Shown here: one piece after another, positions 63,609 to 64,000 of the stretch
Position numbering within the stretch: the first letter of the stretch is position 1
How the letters are laid out: each line of letters begins with the position of its first letter
NCBI RefSeq assembly: GCF_003544915.1
Contig: NZ_CP032097.1
Span: 1,178,001-1,242,000, forward strand
Length of the DNA stretch: 64,000 bases
Reading direction: 5' to 3'
Origin: Arcobacter ellisii
Lineage (GTDB): Bacteria > Campylobacterota > Campylobacteria > Campylobacterales > Arcobacteraceae
Made by a program: the position numbers and the translations under genes
The notes under the pieces: model-generated
What the model saw: only the letters and a program-made list of their open reading frames with translations
Database searches by the model: none
What the model was told of the DNA's origin: nothing

Positions 63609-64000
63609 GATTTGATTTAGAGATTTTAGATTTTCTTGAGTGTGATAAAGATATTCAAAAGTTAGCTGTTTGTGGGAGTAATAAAGATTTAACTTGGATT
63701 GAATTTAAAAAAGAGGTTGAACTTTTAAAAAATGAACTTTTAAAATATAATCTTCCTAAAGGTCATCCTATAATTATTTATGGACATAAAGAAGTTGAAT
63801 TTATTGTAAGTATGGTTGCTTGTATGAGTTTAGGTTATCCATACATTCCAATTGATACAATTTATCCAAAACAAAGAGTTGAAAAAATAAAAAATATAGT
63901 TAACTCTTCAATTGTAATTGATACAACAATAAATGAAATAGAGTTTAATAAAGAAAATATAAATACAAACTATTTTTTAGATGATCAAATCATTTATATT
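63605..64000 (+). CDS. dltA: DltA-like D-alanine-carrier protein ligase, N-terminal part (cut by window edge)
   Basis: ATG at 63605 overlaps the dltB stop by 4 bp and the frame is open to the end of the window. The 132 visible residues match the start of adenylating enzymes (LTWIEFKKEVELLKNEL; IIIYGHKEVEFIVSMVACMSLGYPYIPIDTIYPKQRVEKI), including the G-Y-x-Y-I-P-I-D-x-x-P segment typical of DltA. Its catalytic motifs lie outside the window, so the amino-acid choice cannot be read. Confidence 0.88.
   Translation, partial: MRFDLEILDFLECDKDIQKLAVCGSNKDLTWIEFKKEVELLKNELLKYNLPKGHPIIIYGHKEVEFIVSMVACMSLGYPYIPIDTIYPKQRVEKIKNIVNSSIVIDTTINEIEFNKENINTNYFLDDQIIYI

Overview
The window is very AT-rich, has short intergenic gaps, and carries a core gene set that fits a Campylobacterota genome of the Arcobacter/Aliarcobacter type: monomeric isocitrate dehydrogenase, rsmH followed by a small FtsL-like gene, an SH3/NlpC-P60 lipoprotein, and many OmpR-type regulators. 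The genus is inferred from gene content and codon use, not from a marker-gene search.

Positions 1 to about 36,100 look like accessory DNA, probably one large mosaic island inserted at the 3' end of a tRNA-Leu gene (36104-36186) next to a tyrosine integrase. From left to right it holds: an IS3-family copy cut by the window edge that interrupts a sensor kinase; a signalling array (REC-kinase hybrid, PhnD-like periplasmic binding protein, membrane kinase, two response regulators); a copper block (about 8.5-20 kb: multicopper oxidase, CopB, Met-rich periplasmic proteins, HMA chaperone, CopA ATPase, cytochrome c, kinase/regulator pair, DUF411 protein, thioredoxin-like lipoprotein); an RND metal-efflux operon with a Zn/Cd-type P-type ATPase (20.6-29.8 kb); a broken Tn3-family module with resolvase and PemK-type toxin-antitoxin; a complete IS3 element; a short-chain dehydrogenase; a HigBA-like pair; and the integrase.

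From 36.2 kb to the end the DNA looks like core chromosome: HU, class II aldolase-like protein, rsmH, an RND pump, NlpC/P60 lipoprotein, cytochrome c, a four-gene glutamate mutase/adenylating-enzyme operon, malate dehydrogenase with an HMA protein, isocitrate dehydrogenase, MltG, a large AsmA/YhdP-like protein, a LolC/E-like permease, SecA, LolA, RNase P RNA, and a dlt operon in the order C-D-X-B-A that runs off the right edge.

The strongest leads are: (1) a tandem direct repeat (TTCC-N2-ATT, 11-bp period, set 24-25 bp upstream of the -10) before six copper-block promoters, which looks like one response-regulator operon code; (2) a glutamate mutase operon that lacks methylaspartase but ends in a stand-alone adenylating enzyme, pointing to 3-methylaspartate as a building block rather than a catabolite; (3) a Gram-negative dlt operon with a DltX-like peptide and a DltB in which two usual MBOAT histidines read as asparagine; and (4) a copper sensor kinase whose start is out of frame across an A6 run.
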